Assembly (NCBI GenBank): GCA_039707655.1 | Contig: CM077665.1 | Coordinates: 84,569,954 to 84,633,953 of the forward strand | Direction of reading: 5' to 3' | DNA length: 64,000 nucleotides | Source: Elymus sibiricus | Taxonomy: Eukaryota > Streptophyta > Magnoliopsida > Poales > Poaceae | Shown here: positions 24,443-37,900 of the stretch, piece by piece | Layout of the letters: each line of letters opens with the position of its first letter | Position numbering within the stretch: the first letter of the stretch is position 1 | Notes under the pieces: generated by a model | What the model saw: only the letters and a program-made list of their open reading frames with translations | The model's database searches: none | What the model was told of the DNA's origin: nothing | Position numbers and translations under genes: made by a program

Positions 24443-26001
24443 TGATACTTGTGACCTGCGTTGGGTTTTCCGTGAAGAGGAACGGGTAGTTGTGGCACAA
24501 GGTGGGTAAACATTTCCCTCAATTATGAAACCAAGGTTTATCAAACAAATAGGAATACCAATCCTCAACCGTCTTCAGCGGCTGCACACAAAAGAACAAA
24601 CAACTTGCACCCAACGTGGGGAAGAGGGTTGTCAATCCCCCTTGATCTCGTTATTTGCAAGCAAATGAGTTGTGTAGATAATTGTTGATAAATATAATTA
24701 AAAGGTAAATAAAGCCATGAAGGTAGCAATAGCGTTTGCAGATATATAAGTGAATAGACCCGGGGGCCATAGTGTTCCCTAGCGCCATCTCTCATTTAGG
24801 CAATGTACGGAGGGTAACAAATTACTATCGTGCAATTGATAGAAAAGCAGATAGTTATGCGATGTTCACGGAAATGATCATGTATATATAGGCATCATGT
24901 CCATAAGCAAATAGGCCGACTCCTGCCTGCACCTATTACTATTACTCCACCCATCGACCGCTATCTAGCATGCATCTAGAGTATTAAGTAAAACAGAGTA
25001 ATGTTTGGAGAACAATGACATGATGTAGACAAAGTAAACTCAATCAATATGAATAAACCCCATCATTTTATCCTTAGTAGCAGCAACACAAAGACGTATC
25101 TTCTCCCCTTCTGTCACTGGGATATAGAAACTCGTCAGGTTGAACCTACCACAACGCACCACTCCCACTGATGAAATATCAATCTACTTGGCCAAAGCAC
25201 ATCAATAAATCGAAGAGCATTACGAAGCTATAATGATCATGCACTTAAGATACATAATATAATTCAGAGATATCTCAAATACTTTTCATGAATAATCTGA
25301 ACATAAACCCACAATTCATCGGATCCCAACAAACACACCACACAAAAGGATTGCATCGGTTAGATCAAAGCGAAGATGCGATGATCATTGTATTGAAGAT
25401 CATATGAAAGAGATATTGACATCTAGGTACTAGCTATGGACCCATAGGTCTGTGGTGAACTACTCACACATCATCATGAGGGCAACAAGGTTTATGAAGA
25501 GGCCCTCCGTGATCGATCTCCCCTTCGGCAGGGTGACGGAACAGAGATCCAGATGGGATTGCGGCGGAACAGAGACTTGCGGCGGCGGAAAAAGGTTTTC
25601 GAGACTCCCTTGAGGGTTTCTGATATATTAGAGAATTTATAGGCCAGAGAACAACGTCAGGAGAGCCACCACGGGGCCACAAGCCATCAGCCCCCCCGGG
25701 GCGTGCCCTGTTGGCTTGTGGGGCCCTGGCGCGGCTCCCGTCCATCCTCCGAAGCTTCTAAGTCTTGTATTGGTCCAGAAAAAATCGTCAAAAAGTTTTG
25801 TGGCAATTGGACTTTGTTTGGTATAGTAAATCTGCAAAGTAAAAAACACGCAGAAAACAACAACTTGCACTTGGCACTGGGTCAATAGGCTAGTGCTCAA
25901 AAATATTATAAATTGGTAAATAATGACCCCAAAAGTATCTAAGAATGATAATATATCAACATGGAACAATCAAAAATTTTAGATACGTTGGAGACGTATC
26001 A
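24443..26001 (-). repeat. Solo LTR 'E' (Sabrina/WHAM-like), minus strand, inserted in the terminus of D
   Basis: The minus strand starts TGATACGTCTCCAACG at 26001 and ends CACAAGTATCA at 24443. A perfect 5-bp duplication CGTAT flanks it (24438-24442 and 26002-26006). That places the insertion two bases from the outer end of D. D and E differ at many positions, so they are not the two LTRs of one element. Confidence 0.88.
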
Positions 26002-26008
26002 CGTATCA

Positions 26009-27853
26009 AATACTCTATGTGCTTTATTTGTATCTTTTGAGCTTAGTAGTTGCTCTACTTCACTTATATCTTCTAGAGCATGGTGGCATATAGATTTTAT
26101 AGAAATAATTGCAATCTTGTTATTCACTTATATTTGTTTGAGATGTAATAAATAGTGATGGTAATTTGCATGGGTTATAAGACTAGTCCAAAAATAATAG
26201 GTATTCAAGGAGTGCATAATCAAAACCTTCATGTAGCACATAAAAGAGAAATTGTGGGTTAATGATATTGATGTTGTAATGTGAAAGGGTGTGAGTGCAT
26301 GGTTGTTGGTTCGTAGGAGTATTGATATTAAAAGGTGTTAACTTTCCGTTCGCCTAAATTTTTGTTATGGCATGGTGAGAATGTGTGAGCATTCTTATTC
26401 CACGTTGAAATCCTAGTGTTGTTTCGAGTCAGAGGCACGCGATGGTTAACTCCTCCCAACCTCCTCCCTAGGGGCATGTGATTAGTACTTTTATTCGAGA
26501 AAGCTAATAAAACTTTGCAATAAGTATATGAGTTCTTTATGACTAATGTGAATCCATGGACATACGCACTCTCGCCTCCTCATATTTTGTTAGCCTCTTC
26601 GGTACCGTGCATTGCCCATTATCACCTTGAGGATCGGTGCAAACTTCGCCGGTGCATCCAAACCCCACGGCATGATACGCTATGTTGCACATAAGCCTCC
26701 TTATATATTCCTCAAAACAGCCACCATACTTACCTATTATGACATTTACATAGCCATTTCGAGAAATATTGCCACGCAACTTCCACCGTAACATCCTATG
26801 ACTAGTTCGCTCATCGTTATATTTGTTGCATGATCATGTAGCTGACATGGTATTTTTGGCAAATACACCGTTCATCATTGTTTACATGTTATGCTAGATC
26901 ATTGCACATCCTGGTAAACTGCCAGAGGCATTCATATTGAGTCGTATTGTTTCATAGTTCTTCATATCGAGTTGTAAGTAAATAATAGTGTGATGATTTT
27001 CATTATTAGGGCAATGTCTCAGTAAGGACAAAAAGAAAAAGAAAAAATAGAAAAATAAAGAAAGAAAAGAAAGAAAAATTAAATGAGAGAAAAAGAGAGA
27101 AGGGACAGTGCTACTACCTCTTTTTCCACACTTGTGCTTCAAAGTAGCACCATGTTCTTCATACAGAGAGTCTCCTGTCTTGTCACTTCCATATGCTAGT
27201 GATAATTTTTCATTATAGAACTTGGCTTGTATATTCCGATGACAGGCTTCCTCAAATGCCCGAGGCCTTCATGAGCAAGCAAGTTGGATGCACACCCACT
27301 TAGCTTCAATTGATCTCATACACTTATAGCTCTAGTGTATCAATTGCATGGCAATCCCTACTCCTCGCATTGATATCTATTGATGGGCATCTCCATAGCT
27401 CGTTGATATACCTAGTTGATGCGAGACTTTCTTCTCCACTTTTTACCACTTTGATATCTACCACCATATTCTATTCCACCTATATGCTATGTCCATGGTT
27501 CACGCTCATGTATTGCGTGAAGAATAAAAAGCTCAAGTGCGTTGAAAAGTACGATCCAATTACCTGACTTGAACGTCGTGGTGCTTGACATTTGTATTAA
27601 TTTGGTGAAGACGGAGCCATGCCTTACTAATATGATAAAATGAATGGGGGTAAACATTCTTTAAGGATCGTATATTTTGAAAGATTGATGATTGTGTTGC
27701 TTTATAAATATTACTATGTTGATGTTTATTGATTCATCATTTCTGAATGACCATACATGTAAGATATTACATGTTGGGTAGCACGTCACATCAAAAATAC
27801 TGTCTTTATCATTTACCTACTCGAGGACGAGCATGAATTAAGCATGGGGATGC
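26009..27853 (+). other. Internal 3' region of element C, non-coding
   Basis: This continues C after the D/E insertion, with no convincing gene. It carries a purine-rich stretch (27028-27100, AAAGAAAAAGAAAAAATAG) and ends in CGAGGACGAGCATGAATTAAG then CATGGGGATGC, the usual polypurine-like sequence next to the 3' LTR of these elements. Confidence 0.65.
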
Positions 27854-29428
27854 TGATACGTCTCCAACGCATCTATCATTTTTTATTGTTCCATGCTATT
27901 ATATTATCATTCTAGGATACTATTTAAGAATTTACCTGTTGTTTTATATTATTTTTGAGCACTAACTTATTAACCCAGTGCCAAGTGTCAATTGTTGTTT
28001 CCTGCATGCTTTTAGCTTTTCAGGATTACAGTACCAAATGAGGTCCAAATGCCACGATACATTTTGATGATTTTTTCTGGACCAAAAGAATACCTGGAAG
28101 CTTAGGTAGAAGACCCGAGGCCACACGATGAACCCATAAGCCAACAGGGCGCCCAGGGGGGCGGCGCGCCCTGATGGCTTGTGGGCACCCCCCCCCCCCG
28201 AGGCCTCCAACCCTAATCTCTGGCCTATAAATTCACAAATATTAAAAAAACCCTAGGGGAGCTCCCAAAATTCTTTTTCTGGCGCCACAAGTCTCTGTTT
28301 CATCGCGATCTCACCTGGAGCCCTTTCTGTTGCCCTGCCAAAGGGGGGATCGATCACGGATGGCCTCTACATCATCCTTGCTGCTCCCATGGTGATGTGT
28401 GAGTAGTTCACCACAGACCTACGGGTCCGTAGTTACTACCTAGATGGCTATCTCTCTCTGTGTGTTCTTCATTGCCATGATCACCGCGATTCCCGTGGTA
28501 ATCTATCTTATGTAATCCATCTTTGCGGTGTGTTTGTTGGGATCAGATGAATTGTGGGTTTATGTTGAGATGATTCATAATAAAACATTTGATTCTCCTC
28601 TGAATTTATATTTGCATGATTAATATAGCTTCGTAATTATCTCCAATCTATCGGTTTAGTTTGGCCAACTAGTTTGGTCTATCTTCAATGCGAGAGGTGC
28701 GTTGTAGTGGGTTCAGTCTTGCGGTGCTCTATATCTTAGTGACAAAATAGGGGACAAGACACATATTTGTATTGCTGCCACTAAGGGTAAAACGATGGGG
28801 TTTATTCATATTAATTGACTTTACTTTGTCTACATCATATCATCATTCTCCAAGCATTACTCTGTTTCACGTAACACTCTAGATGCATGCTGGATAGCGG
28901 TAGATGGGTGGAGTAATAGTAGTAGATGCAAGCATAATTCGGTCTACTTCTTTATGGATGTGATGTCTATATACACATGATCATTGCTATGCATAAATAT
29001 TGCATAACTATGTGCTTTTCTATCAATTGCCCAACAGTAATTTGTTTACCCACCGTATGCTTTCTTTGAGAGAGAAGCCTCTAGTGAACACTATGGCTCC
29101 CGGGTCTATTCACAAATATATTTACAAAAGCTATTAATTCCTCGCTGCCTTAATTTACTTTCTATTTATTTAGCATTTGCATTAATCAAATTATCTATCA
29201 ATCACTACTTATCGCTTGCAAGTGACGAGTTAAAGGGGATTGACAACCCTCTTGCCCGCGTTGGGTGCAAGTGTTTGCTCTTTTGTGTGTAGGCGTTGAA
29301 GACGGGAAGTTGTGTGGTTCTCCTACTGGTTCGATAACCTTGGTTCTCACTAAGGCAAATACTTATCCATATTGTGCTGCACATTCCCTCCTCTTCGGGG
29401 AAAAACCCAACGCAGATCACAAGTACTC
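27854..29428 (+). repeat. 3' LTR of gypsy element C
   Basis: It starts TGATACGTCTCCAACG. Its last eight bases are AAGTACTC, where the 5' LTR has AAGTATCA; the boundary is fixed by the GATAT target duplication. The terminal CA has been lost by mutation. Confidence 0.85.
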
Positions 29429-29433
29429 GATAT

Positions 29434-31450
29434 AAATTGTGGAAATGATAGTGTACAGTAGATAATGTTTGAATCGTCTTGGCAATACATGAAGTGTTGA
29501 TTTATTCTTATGTGCACTAACATATCTCACGAGTTCTTGTCAAGTTTTGTGTGGATGAATCCTTTAAGATTTAGGAAACCGTGTTATGATACAAATTAAA
29601 TAGACACAAGAGCTCAAGCTTGGGGATGCCCAAGGCTACCCAAGTCAATATTAGAAGAAGTCTCAAGCATCTAAGCTTGGGGATGCCACATTAGGCATCC
29701 CACTCTTCGTCAACAAACATCGGTTAGCCTATGTTGAGCCTAAGTTTTATTTGTTCACTTGATATGTGCTTTTCTTGGAGTGTACTTTTTTTTCTTTTAT
29801 GTTTGAAATAATTATTAGATTTGAAATCCTGGATTGAGAGAGAGTCTTCACATAGCTACCTATTTATTTAACTACTCTTCGTCCTTCACTTAGATCTTCT
29901 TGGAGTAGTTTGATGTTTAATCTTGTGCTTCACTTATATCCTAAGAGTAAATTGTGGAATGAATTAAATATCATAAAGTTGAAACTATATGAGCTTCATA
30001 TGTTAGTCTCATGCTTAGTAGTAGTTTCGCAATGGTTTAGAAAGTAAAATCTATTGAAGTTTGACAATCACAATATTGGTCATACAAGCAATTCATGAAT
30101 TATTAGTATAAGGAAGAGCACTTTCATATAAAAAATTATCTTGGACATCTTTTATGATTGTGAATACCCATTAATTATTTTCAAACTTGATCAAATTGGT
30201 TGAAGTTGGACAAGGAAGACAACATAATGGTTTACGTTTCGGTATGTTTGCATAGAAGTTATATTGTTATGGATCCTCTAGCATGTGGTGCTAGCTAGTT
30301 TATAATATTTGTTAGCCAAAATTTCTGTACTAAGCGGGAATATTGCTTGTGCATCCAAAATCCTTGAGACAAGTTTCTTCCATGTGTGTCCACCATATCG
30401 ACCTATATACGATATTACCCTGTCATTCCAAGTAAATTTGCATGTGTCATCTCTAGAACCTTCAAATAAACATCTGTTTTGTGTGCTCGTATCACTCATG
30501 GAGCAACAGAGCGGTTGGTATCTTCCATGCTAAGCGGGTTATTCTCACGACGGGTGTTTATTCACTTGTCATTGCACGAGACTGGCTGGTAAAAATGATG
30601 CCCAATCCTACATAATACAAAAATAAATAAACAAGACTCGCCCTAGAAAGTTGATTGTTTGGAGGGCACCTGTGGATACGGCTAGCCATGAAGAGTGTTT
30701 GAATGATGGAGCGGGAGTAAAAATTTCATTCCGTTTGAGGACCGCCAATAATGCGTTTAGCATAACAGATATTGAAATCCTTTGTCGTAGTGTTGACAAG
30801 AAAAGAACACCACCCAAAATATATTCATCTCTGTTTTAAAACTTTGTGCTCTGGCACCTCTACAAATCCCTGCTTCCCTCTGCGAAGGAACATTCTATTT
30901 ACTTCTATGTTATTTACTTTTCAGGTTGAGTCAATTTCTTATTTCAACCTCAATCTCTACTTGGCAAGCATCATGTGGTGGGGAAAGATCCAGACACATA
31001 TATCCGATCAAATGTATTTGATCATGAATTATTATTGTTGAAAATTATCTTTATGATAAATAAGTTGAGAGGTGAAACAATAAACCGCTATCTTTCTCTA
31101 TGTTTGATAGATGCTATTTGTTCTAAAAATATGCTTTTAGTATTAGCAATCATAGAAGACTATACGAGAATTGAGTATGTGGAGCTCTTACTTAGACTTT
31201 GTAGACAACTATATGAATTGTAATTGTTTGGTGACTAAGAACATAGTTTGTTAAGTTTCAAGAGAATACATAGTTTGAACCATAAATATGTGAATTGGTT
31301 GCTACTTTATCATGATGAGTTTTATGAGAAAGAGTTGATGTTTATGATGCTATGAAAAGTGATTGAAATTATCATTGATACACACTTCATAAATTATTTC
31401 TTTTATCATTCACCTACTCGAAGACGAGTAGGAATTAAGCTTGCGGATGA
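29434..31450 (+). other. Internal 3' region of element A, non-coding
   Basis: This is A's own sequence after element C. It includes the hairpin module (29622-29701), decayed sequence found in many Triticeae non-autonomous gypsy elements (about 30300-30900), and the CGAAGACGAGTAGGAATTAAG words directly before the 3' LTR. Open frames of up to 89 codons occur on both strands but share nothing with known proteins. Confidence 0.65.
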
Positions 31451-32005
31451 TGATACGTCTACAACGTCTCGACAATTTATGAAGTATTCATGCCATATTT
31501 GCCCAAGTTTTATATGTTTTGGTGCACTTTCATATGATTTGAATGAAACTAACCCGTACTGACGTTGTTTTCAGCAGCACTTTCATATGGTGTTATTTTT
31601 TGTGCAGAAATAAAAGTTCTTAGATTGGGCTAAAAACTTACGGTATTTTTTTATGGACCAAAAGAGACCCACAGAGTACCGAAGATGGACCAGGGGGTGG
31701 CAAACGGCGCCACGAGCCTAGGGGCGTGCCCACCCCTAGGCCCCCCCCCCCCCCGAGCTTGTGGGCCCCTCGGGCATCCCCCTGGCATGAAACCGACACC
31801 AAAAATTCCTATATATTCCAAAACTGCCAGAAAGAAACCTAGAACTCCCGTGTCGCTGCCGCAAGCCTCTGTTCCGAAGCGATCTCATCTAGAGCCCTTT
31901 TTCGGGGACCTGGCGGAGGGGGAAATCAGCACCGGAGGCCATCTTCATCATCCCGACGGTCTCCATGACGACGAGGGAGCACTTCATCCTCAGGGCTGAG
32001 GGTAT
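31451..32005 (+). repeat. 3' LTR of element A, left part
   Basis: It starts TGATACGTCTACAACG and aligns with 14009-14530. CACTA 2 interrupts it after TAT (32003-32005); the 5' LTR has the uninterrupted 'GGGTATGTA' at about 14523. Confidence 0.85.
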
Positions 32006-32450
32006 CACTAATGCAGGCGCCTGCTATACAAACGGTTTTTAACCCCTTTCCGTGACGTAGTCTGAAACTGTCGCCTTGCATGTGTGGGTAATAGGGGGGG
32101 CTATCCGACACGACACGAAAAACCCTTCGGCGATGCCTGTGCCTGGTCACACACGATGGGCAAAAATATATTGCGTGCGATTGGCTGGGCCATCACAAAC
32201 AGATATATTGGGGAAGTCATGTGGGATGTGCTTAGCATCCCACACTGTGAATCCCAAATGTACGTTTCCGTTCGTATTGTACATCACACACAATTTTCTG
32301 CATAACATCGTCTGTGTTAGGGGTGTCCATCACGCACGGTGCCTAGAAGAAACTGTTTTGCATAGGGTTGTCCATCACACACGCGTTTTATGTGAAAACA
32401 TTTGTGAAAGGGTCTTCTAACGCACACAGTTGTCGGCCAGAAGTTGTGTT
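32006..32450 (+). repeat. CACTA 2 5' terminal and subterminal repeats
   Basis: The terminus CACTAATGCAGG is followed by scattered copies of TCACACACG/TCACAAACAG-like words (for example near 32150, 32195, 32280, 32330 and 32370). Similar words occur near the 3' end, the arrangement typical of CACTA subterminal regions. Confidence 0.7.
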
Positions 32451-32717
32451 TGATTTTTCACTGATCCAACATGCCAATTCTCCAGAAACCGTGTGGGTTT
32501 ATAGGAAACCCCAATAATTAGCCTAATTGCTCTATTATTTATAATCTAGCTAGTAATCAAATTGACACTTCATATCAAGCACACAATATATGTCATTTCG
32601 TATTACGGCAACCAGGATTTTATAATTTAAATACATCAGAGTACAACATCATATAGGCATATACTACCCAATTACACGACAGGACCGAGTTTCACATGCA
32701 ACATCTAAGACCTTTGG

Positions 32718-33245
32718 AAAGTAGCATCAGTAAATAGACAGATGAATCTCGTCTAGAAAACCGTTGAAGTGGGAGGCAAATATTGAGCCATCACTGATGT
32801 CGAAGGTCCTTGCAACTTTATGCCAGTGCCTGTGGATAGTTGCCCGCCCATCCTTCTCCTCTTGAGGAAGACTCCAAGATTATACCATGGTGCGGTATGA
32901 ATACCTTCCTTGCCTCTTGACCATACAGGTGGTCTGAGACGTACTCATCGATGAACTGCTTTGGAAAGGCCTGGAAACAAAGTTATGCATAAATTTCGTT
33001 TCAAAAAATTGAAATGCCGCAAAGGGAAAAAGACAAGGTGAAAGAGATAGTACCATCCTATAGTTGACTGATGTCTTCTTCATTGTGCAGACAAACAACT
33101 TGTTGTTTTCGTCACTAGTTTCTTTATCTTAACAATCTTTCCGAGTTTCTTGATTTGACTAATATTCATGAACACATCATTTCCCCACATGCAAAATGGG
33201 TCGAACAGTAGGTCTAAACCTCTTACAGCATGACCTACATGTGCA
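32718..33245 (-). pseudogene. B3-like DNA-binding domain gene fragment in CACTA 2
   Basis: On the minus strand a first exon ends at 33054 (…KKTSVNYRM) at an ATG|GTACTATC donor. After an 83-bp intron with acceptor TTTGTTTCCAG (32971), a second exon starts at 32970 with AFPKQFIDEYVSDHLYG and continues in phase. The layout resembles plant B3 domains carried by wheat CACTA elements: a FxxxM…S pattern, an FPxxFxxxY helix, and later a RHWHKVARTFDISDGSIFA-like block that sits in a different frame. The frame change near 32840 suggests decay. Donor and acceptor are visible in sequence; the B3 assignment is by motif style only. Confidence 0.5.
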
Positions 33246-33812
33246 AGACCAAATCATTAGAAACCTAAATATTAGAATGGTTCCTGCAATTGCACAATAA
33301 TGTGCTATTAGACGAAGGATCATGAAAGTGCAAACCTAGATGGTAAACTTCGGTGTCTCCCATTGTTCCCCCTGTAATGTATTTAAGATAGATATTGATC
33401 AGGTTATAAGTGAGATTTGGCGTGCTATTAGTAAAATATGTTAATGAAAAATAAATGCATTGCAAATACAACACATTAATTCAAGCCACAAGGAAAAGCC
33501 AAGTGTGCTAAGAACTATGAAATATAGCAATTGTATGTTTCACATGCATAACAAAACGAAATTGTACCAACAATAATCGAACATCACATTGCAGATGATC
33601 AGCAAAACAAATGAACCAAACAGTTAAATAAGCATCACATTGCACAATAGAACATACTAGAAGGTCAGATTGCATAGTTGCATTACATTACATATTTCAC
33701 TAGAATTTCTTAAGGAAAAGCAGGAGCAGCAGATGCAACAGGTAAAGCAAACATGCTTAACAGGGGTAGCTAGCTCAACACAGGTCATTAGTAATTAAGC
33801 TAAAAAAACAAG

Positions 33813-34298
33813 CTATTCCTCGTCGTCGGATATATCAATTACGATGGGCTTGGACGAGGGCGAGGCCTCCACATTGTGGGTGCCCTCCTCGTAGTGGTGT
33901 GTGGCCTCAGCCTGTCCTGGCACCAACCTGTCGGCTCTGGAGTTGAGGTAAGCACGGGCACGCTGAGAAAACAACTCGTAGTCGTCATCGAAGGCACCAA
34001 CGAAGCCCTCGAGAAAACACAATGAGCTGTTGTTTAAAGCAGCCAACCGTGTAGCGGCGTTCGCACGCGAGGTGTCGACGGTGGCCTCGATGACGAGGTG
34101 ATGCTCCAAGATCTGGGAGTCGGCACGCATGGCACCCATCGCGGCCTCATCCATGCGTGCGGCCGCGATTTGCATCTCCACTGCCAGATGCTCCTTGAGA
34201 TCCTGGCTATAATGCGTGCACCATGTCTTTCGGTGGCGATTATGTGGGGTGTGGGCTGGTGATTTGGGTGGAATGTGTCGTGCCGCCGATCGGGGCAT
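33813..34298 (-). CDS. CACTA-borne acidic hypothetical protein
   Basis: A 161-residue open frame, with a helical middle (HLAVEMQIAAARMDEAAMGAMR…), an FDDDYELFSQRARAYLNSR block and an acidic end IVIDISDDEE that resembles a SUMO-interaction-like motif (hydrophobic core followed by acidic residues). It lies on the same strand as, and upstream of, the B3-like exons, so the two may be parts of one spliced gene. Family unknown. Confidence 0.45.
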   Translation of the reverse strand: MPRSAARHIPPKSPAHTPHNRHRKTWCTHYSQDLKEHLAVEMQIAAARMDEAAMGAMRADSQILEHHLVIEATVDTSRANAATRLAALNNSSLCFLEGFVGAFDDDYELFSQRARAYLNSRADRLVPGQAEATHHYEEGTHNVEASPSSKPIVIDISDDEE

Positions 34299-34938
34299 GT
34301 GGAATGGAGGAGAATGGGTGGAGGGGGAGGGGCTATGGGGAAGGTGTGGATTACCTGACTAGATGGAGGAGGCTGAGCAGCAGGAAGGAGCGTTGCCGGC
34401 GAGGAGGCAACGCTGCAAGCAAGCAGTGAATGTTAGAACTTAGGAAAGGAAGGGGGGGAGCAGGGAGAAATGTAGCTTTTGTTTGGTACGAGGGGCAGTG
34501 GAGGTAGATATTTGCGCGGCAGCCCAAAATTTTGTTGTGTGCAGCGAAAAACTAGCACGCACAGTCACATCGGACACAGTCCCTTTATCAGAACTGTGTG
34601 TGATAACCAACAACACAAACGAATCCTATAGTTTATCCCGTGTGTGATGAGACTGAACGTGGAAATTTTGGTCTCCAAGCTTCCGGCGTAAGATATCGGA
34701 TACTACATTGCACACGGTACTTGCATTTCATTTTCATTTAGAAAAGAAAATGGGGATACCGCGGCAAATTTTGGTCCAAGATATTTTGTACTGCATCACA
34801 CATGATTCATGATCATGAACTGTTTGTGAAAGACTTGATTTTCAAAATGTTTTTAAAACAAAAAATGAGGTTACTTCGACAATGGATGGTGTTTGGATTG
34901 CAATAAGATTTATCTGCAGTGAACACAGACAATTAGCA

Positions 34939-37900
34939 GTGTCGTACTAAAACATGGAATTATTCAGGGTCCGTTTGGCATTTTTATACCTTAATTTAGT
35001 GTTCTGGACATTTAATGTGTATAACTCAAATTCGAACTATCGCCCCAATGTCTGGTGCATCAAAATGGGATGAAAAATCATATTAGTGTCCATGGCTTCA
35101 TCTTTAGGTCACGAGAAAGAAATGAGAATGAATTCCAAACATCTCGGCATCTTGGCTCGGCCACAAATGTTGAGAAACTTGGTTTTTTAATTACTGTAAA
35201 TCCAAAACGCGTCAGTAATTCTAAAAACTTGGCATGTTGTCATGACATGGCACATATGTGCCATGGTAAAAATACGGTCCAACTTGGCATAATTTTAGGC
35301 ACAAGTCCCTTACAAACCGGAGCTTCTAACTGCAAGCTTTGTGGTTCCGATAGGGAACACGTCACCTTACGTGGGCAAAACAACATCCGCTCATCTTCTC
35401 GCCTTGAACTTTTTTTAGAGGCAACATAGACCGGTAGGAATGTCTTGCTAAAATATGGAATTATTCAGGGTTGTTTTTGCATTTTATACGTTAATTGAGT
35501 TTTCTAGGCATTTAATGTGGATAATTAAAATCTAAACTAAAATCACAAGGTCCGGTGCATCAAAATGGGTTGAAAAATCATATAAGTGTCCATGGTTGCA
35601 TTCTTTTGGCCCCATGCAAGATATGGGAATGGATTTTAAACATCTCAGGGTCTTGGCTCGGCCACATACATTGAGAAACTTGGTTTTATATCCATGTATA
35701 AATCAAAAACTCGTTAGAAATTCATGACTTGGCATGGTGTCATGACATGGCTCATATGTGCCCTGGTAAAAAATGTCCAATTTGGGACAGGTTTTGGCAC
35801 AAGCCCCTTACAAACCTGAGCTTCTCAAGGGAAGCTTTGTGGTTTCGATATGGCACGCGTCACCTTATGTGGGCGAATCGACATCCGATGCCTCTTCTCG
35901 TCTTGAACTATTTCTAGAGGCAACCTATATAAAAAGGAGTGTCGTGCCAAAATATTAATTTATACATGGTTTGTTTGGCCTCTTTATACATTAATTGACT
36001 TTTATACACATTATTTCATGTGCATAATTCAAATTTGAACTACAATCACAAGGGCTGGTGCATCAAAAGGGGTTGAAAATCATATAAGTACGTGCATCTT
36101 TAGGTCACATGCAAGATATGGGAATTGATTTAAAACATCTCGCGGTCTTGGCTCGGCCACATACATTGAGAAACTTGGTTTTATATTCATGTATAAATCA
36201 AAAACTCGTCAAAAATTCATGAAACTTGGCATGGTGTCATGACATTGCTCATATGTGCCCTGGTAAAAAATGTCCAATTTGGGACAAGTTTTGGCACAAG
36301 CCCCTTACAAACCTGAGCTTCTCACGGGAAGCTTTGTGGTTTCGATATGGAACGCGTCACCTTATGTGGGAGAATCGACATCTGATGCCTCTTCTCGTCT
36401 TGAACTATTTCTAGAGGCAACATATACCAAAAGGAGTGTCATGCCAAAATATGAAATTATACATGGTTCGTTTGGCCTTTTTATACATTAATTGACTTTG
36501 TATACACTATTTAACGCGCATAATTCAAATTTGAACTACAATCACAAGGTCTTGTGCATCAAAATGGGTTGAAAATCATATATGTACATGCATCTTTAGG
36601 CCCATGCAAAATACGGGAATGGATTTCAAACATCTCCCGGTCTTGGCTCGGCCACATACATTGAGAAACTTGGTTTTATATTCATGTATAAATCAAAAAC
36701 TCGTCAGAAATTCATGAAACTTGGCATGGTGTCATGACATGGCTCATATGTTCCCTGGTAAAAAAATGTCCAATTTGGGACAAGTTTTGGTACAAGCCCC
36801 TTACAAACTTGAGCTTCTCATGGGAAGCTTTCTGGTTTCGATGTTGAACGCATCAGCTTATGTGGGCGAATTGACATCCAATGCCTCTTCTCGTCTTGAA
36901 TTATTTCTAGAGGCAACATATACCAAAGTGAGTGTTGTGCCAAAATATGAAATTATACATGGTTCGTTTGGTCTTTTTATACATTAATTGACTTTTATAT
37001 ACATTACTTAACGTGCATAATTCAAATTTGAACTACAATCACAAGGGCTGGTGCATCGAAATGGGTTGAAAATCATATAAGTACATGCATCTTTAGGTCC
37101 CATGCAAGATATGGGAATGGATTTCAAACATCTCGCGACCTTGGCTCGGCTACATACATTGAGAAACTTGGTTTTGTATTCATGTATTAAGAAAAAACTC
37201 GTCAAAAATTCATGAAACTTGGCATGGTGTCATGACATGGCTCATATGTGCTTTGTTAAAAAAATGTCCAATTTGGGACAAGTTTTGGCAAAAGACCCTT
37301 ACAAACCTGAGCTTCTCACGGGAAGCTTTGTGGTTTCGATATGGAACGCGTCACCTTATGTGGGTGAATCGACATCCAATGCCTCTTCATGTCTTGAACT
37401 ATTTCTAGAGGCAACATATACCAAAATGAGTGTCGTGCCAAAATATGAAAATATACATGGTTCGTTTGGCCTTTTTATACATTAATTGACTTTTATATAC
37501 ATTATTTAACGTGCATAATTCAAATTTCAACTACAATCACAAAGGCTGGTGCATCAAAATGGGTTGAAAATCGTATAAGTACATGCATCTTTAGGTCCCA
37601 TGCAAGATATGGGAATGAATTTCAAACATCTCGTGGTCTTGGCTCAGTCACACATACATTGAGAAACTCGAGTTTTAAATCATGTATAAATCAAGAACTC
37701 GTTAGAAATTCATGAAACTTGGCATGGTGTCATGCCATGGCTCATATGTGCCCTTGTAAAATAATGTCCAATTTGGGACAAGTTTTGGCACAAGCCCCTC
37801 ACAAACCAGAGCTTCTCACGGGAAACTTTGTTGTTTCGATATGGAACGTGTCACCTTACGTGGGCGAATCGGCATCCATTTCCTCTTCTCGTATTCAACT

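Larger units (their letters stand above)
19459..29428 (+). mobile_element. Complete non-autonomous gypsy element 'C' inserted in element A
   Basis: It is bounded by LTRs 19459-21036 and 27854-29428 and flanked by the perfect target duplication GATAT (19454-19458 and 29429-29433). It has a tRNA-Asp primer site and one well-preserved ORF (21241-21942), but no gag, protease or polymerase. The two LTRs differ at roughly one base in eight in the first few hundred bases by eye, so the insertion is old. Solo LTRs D and E (22869-26008) are later insertions; without them C is about 6.8 kb. Confidence 0.88.

Noticed and set aside
22869..26008. Head-to-tail LTR pair as an integrated two-LTR circle or an element that lost exactly its interior
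   Set aside because: The two LTRs are too different to be a pair and each has its own target duplication (AATAC and CGTAT), which fits a solo LTR inside the end of another.
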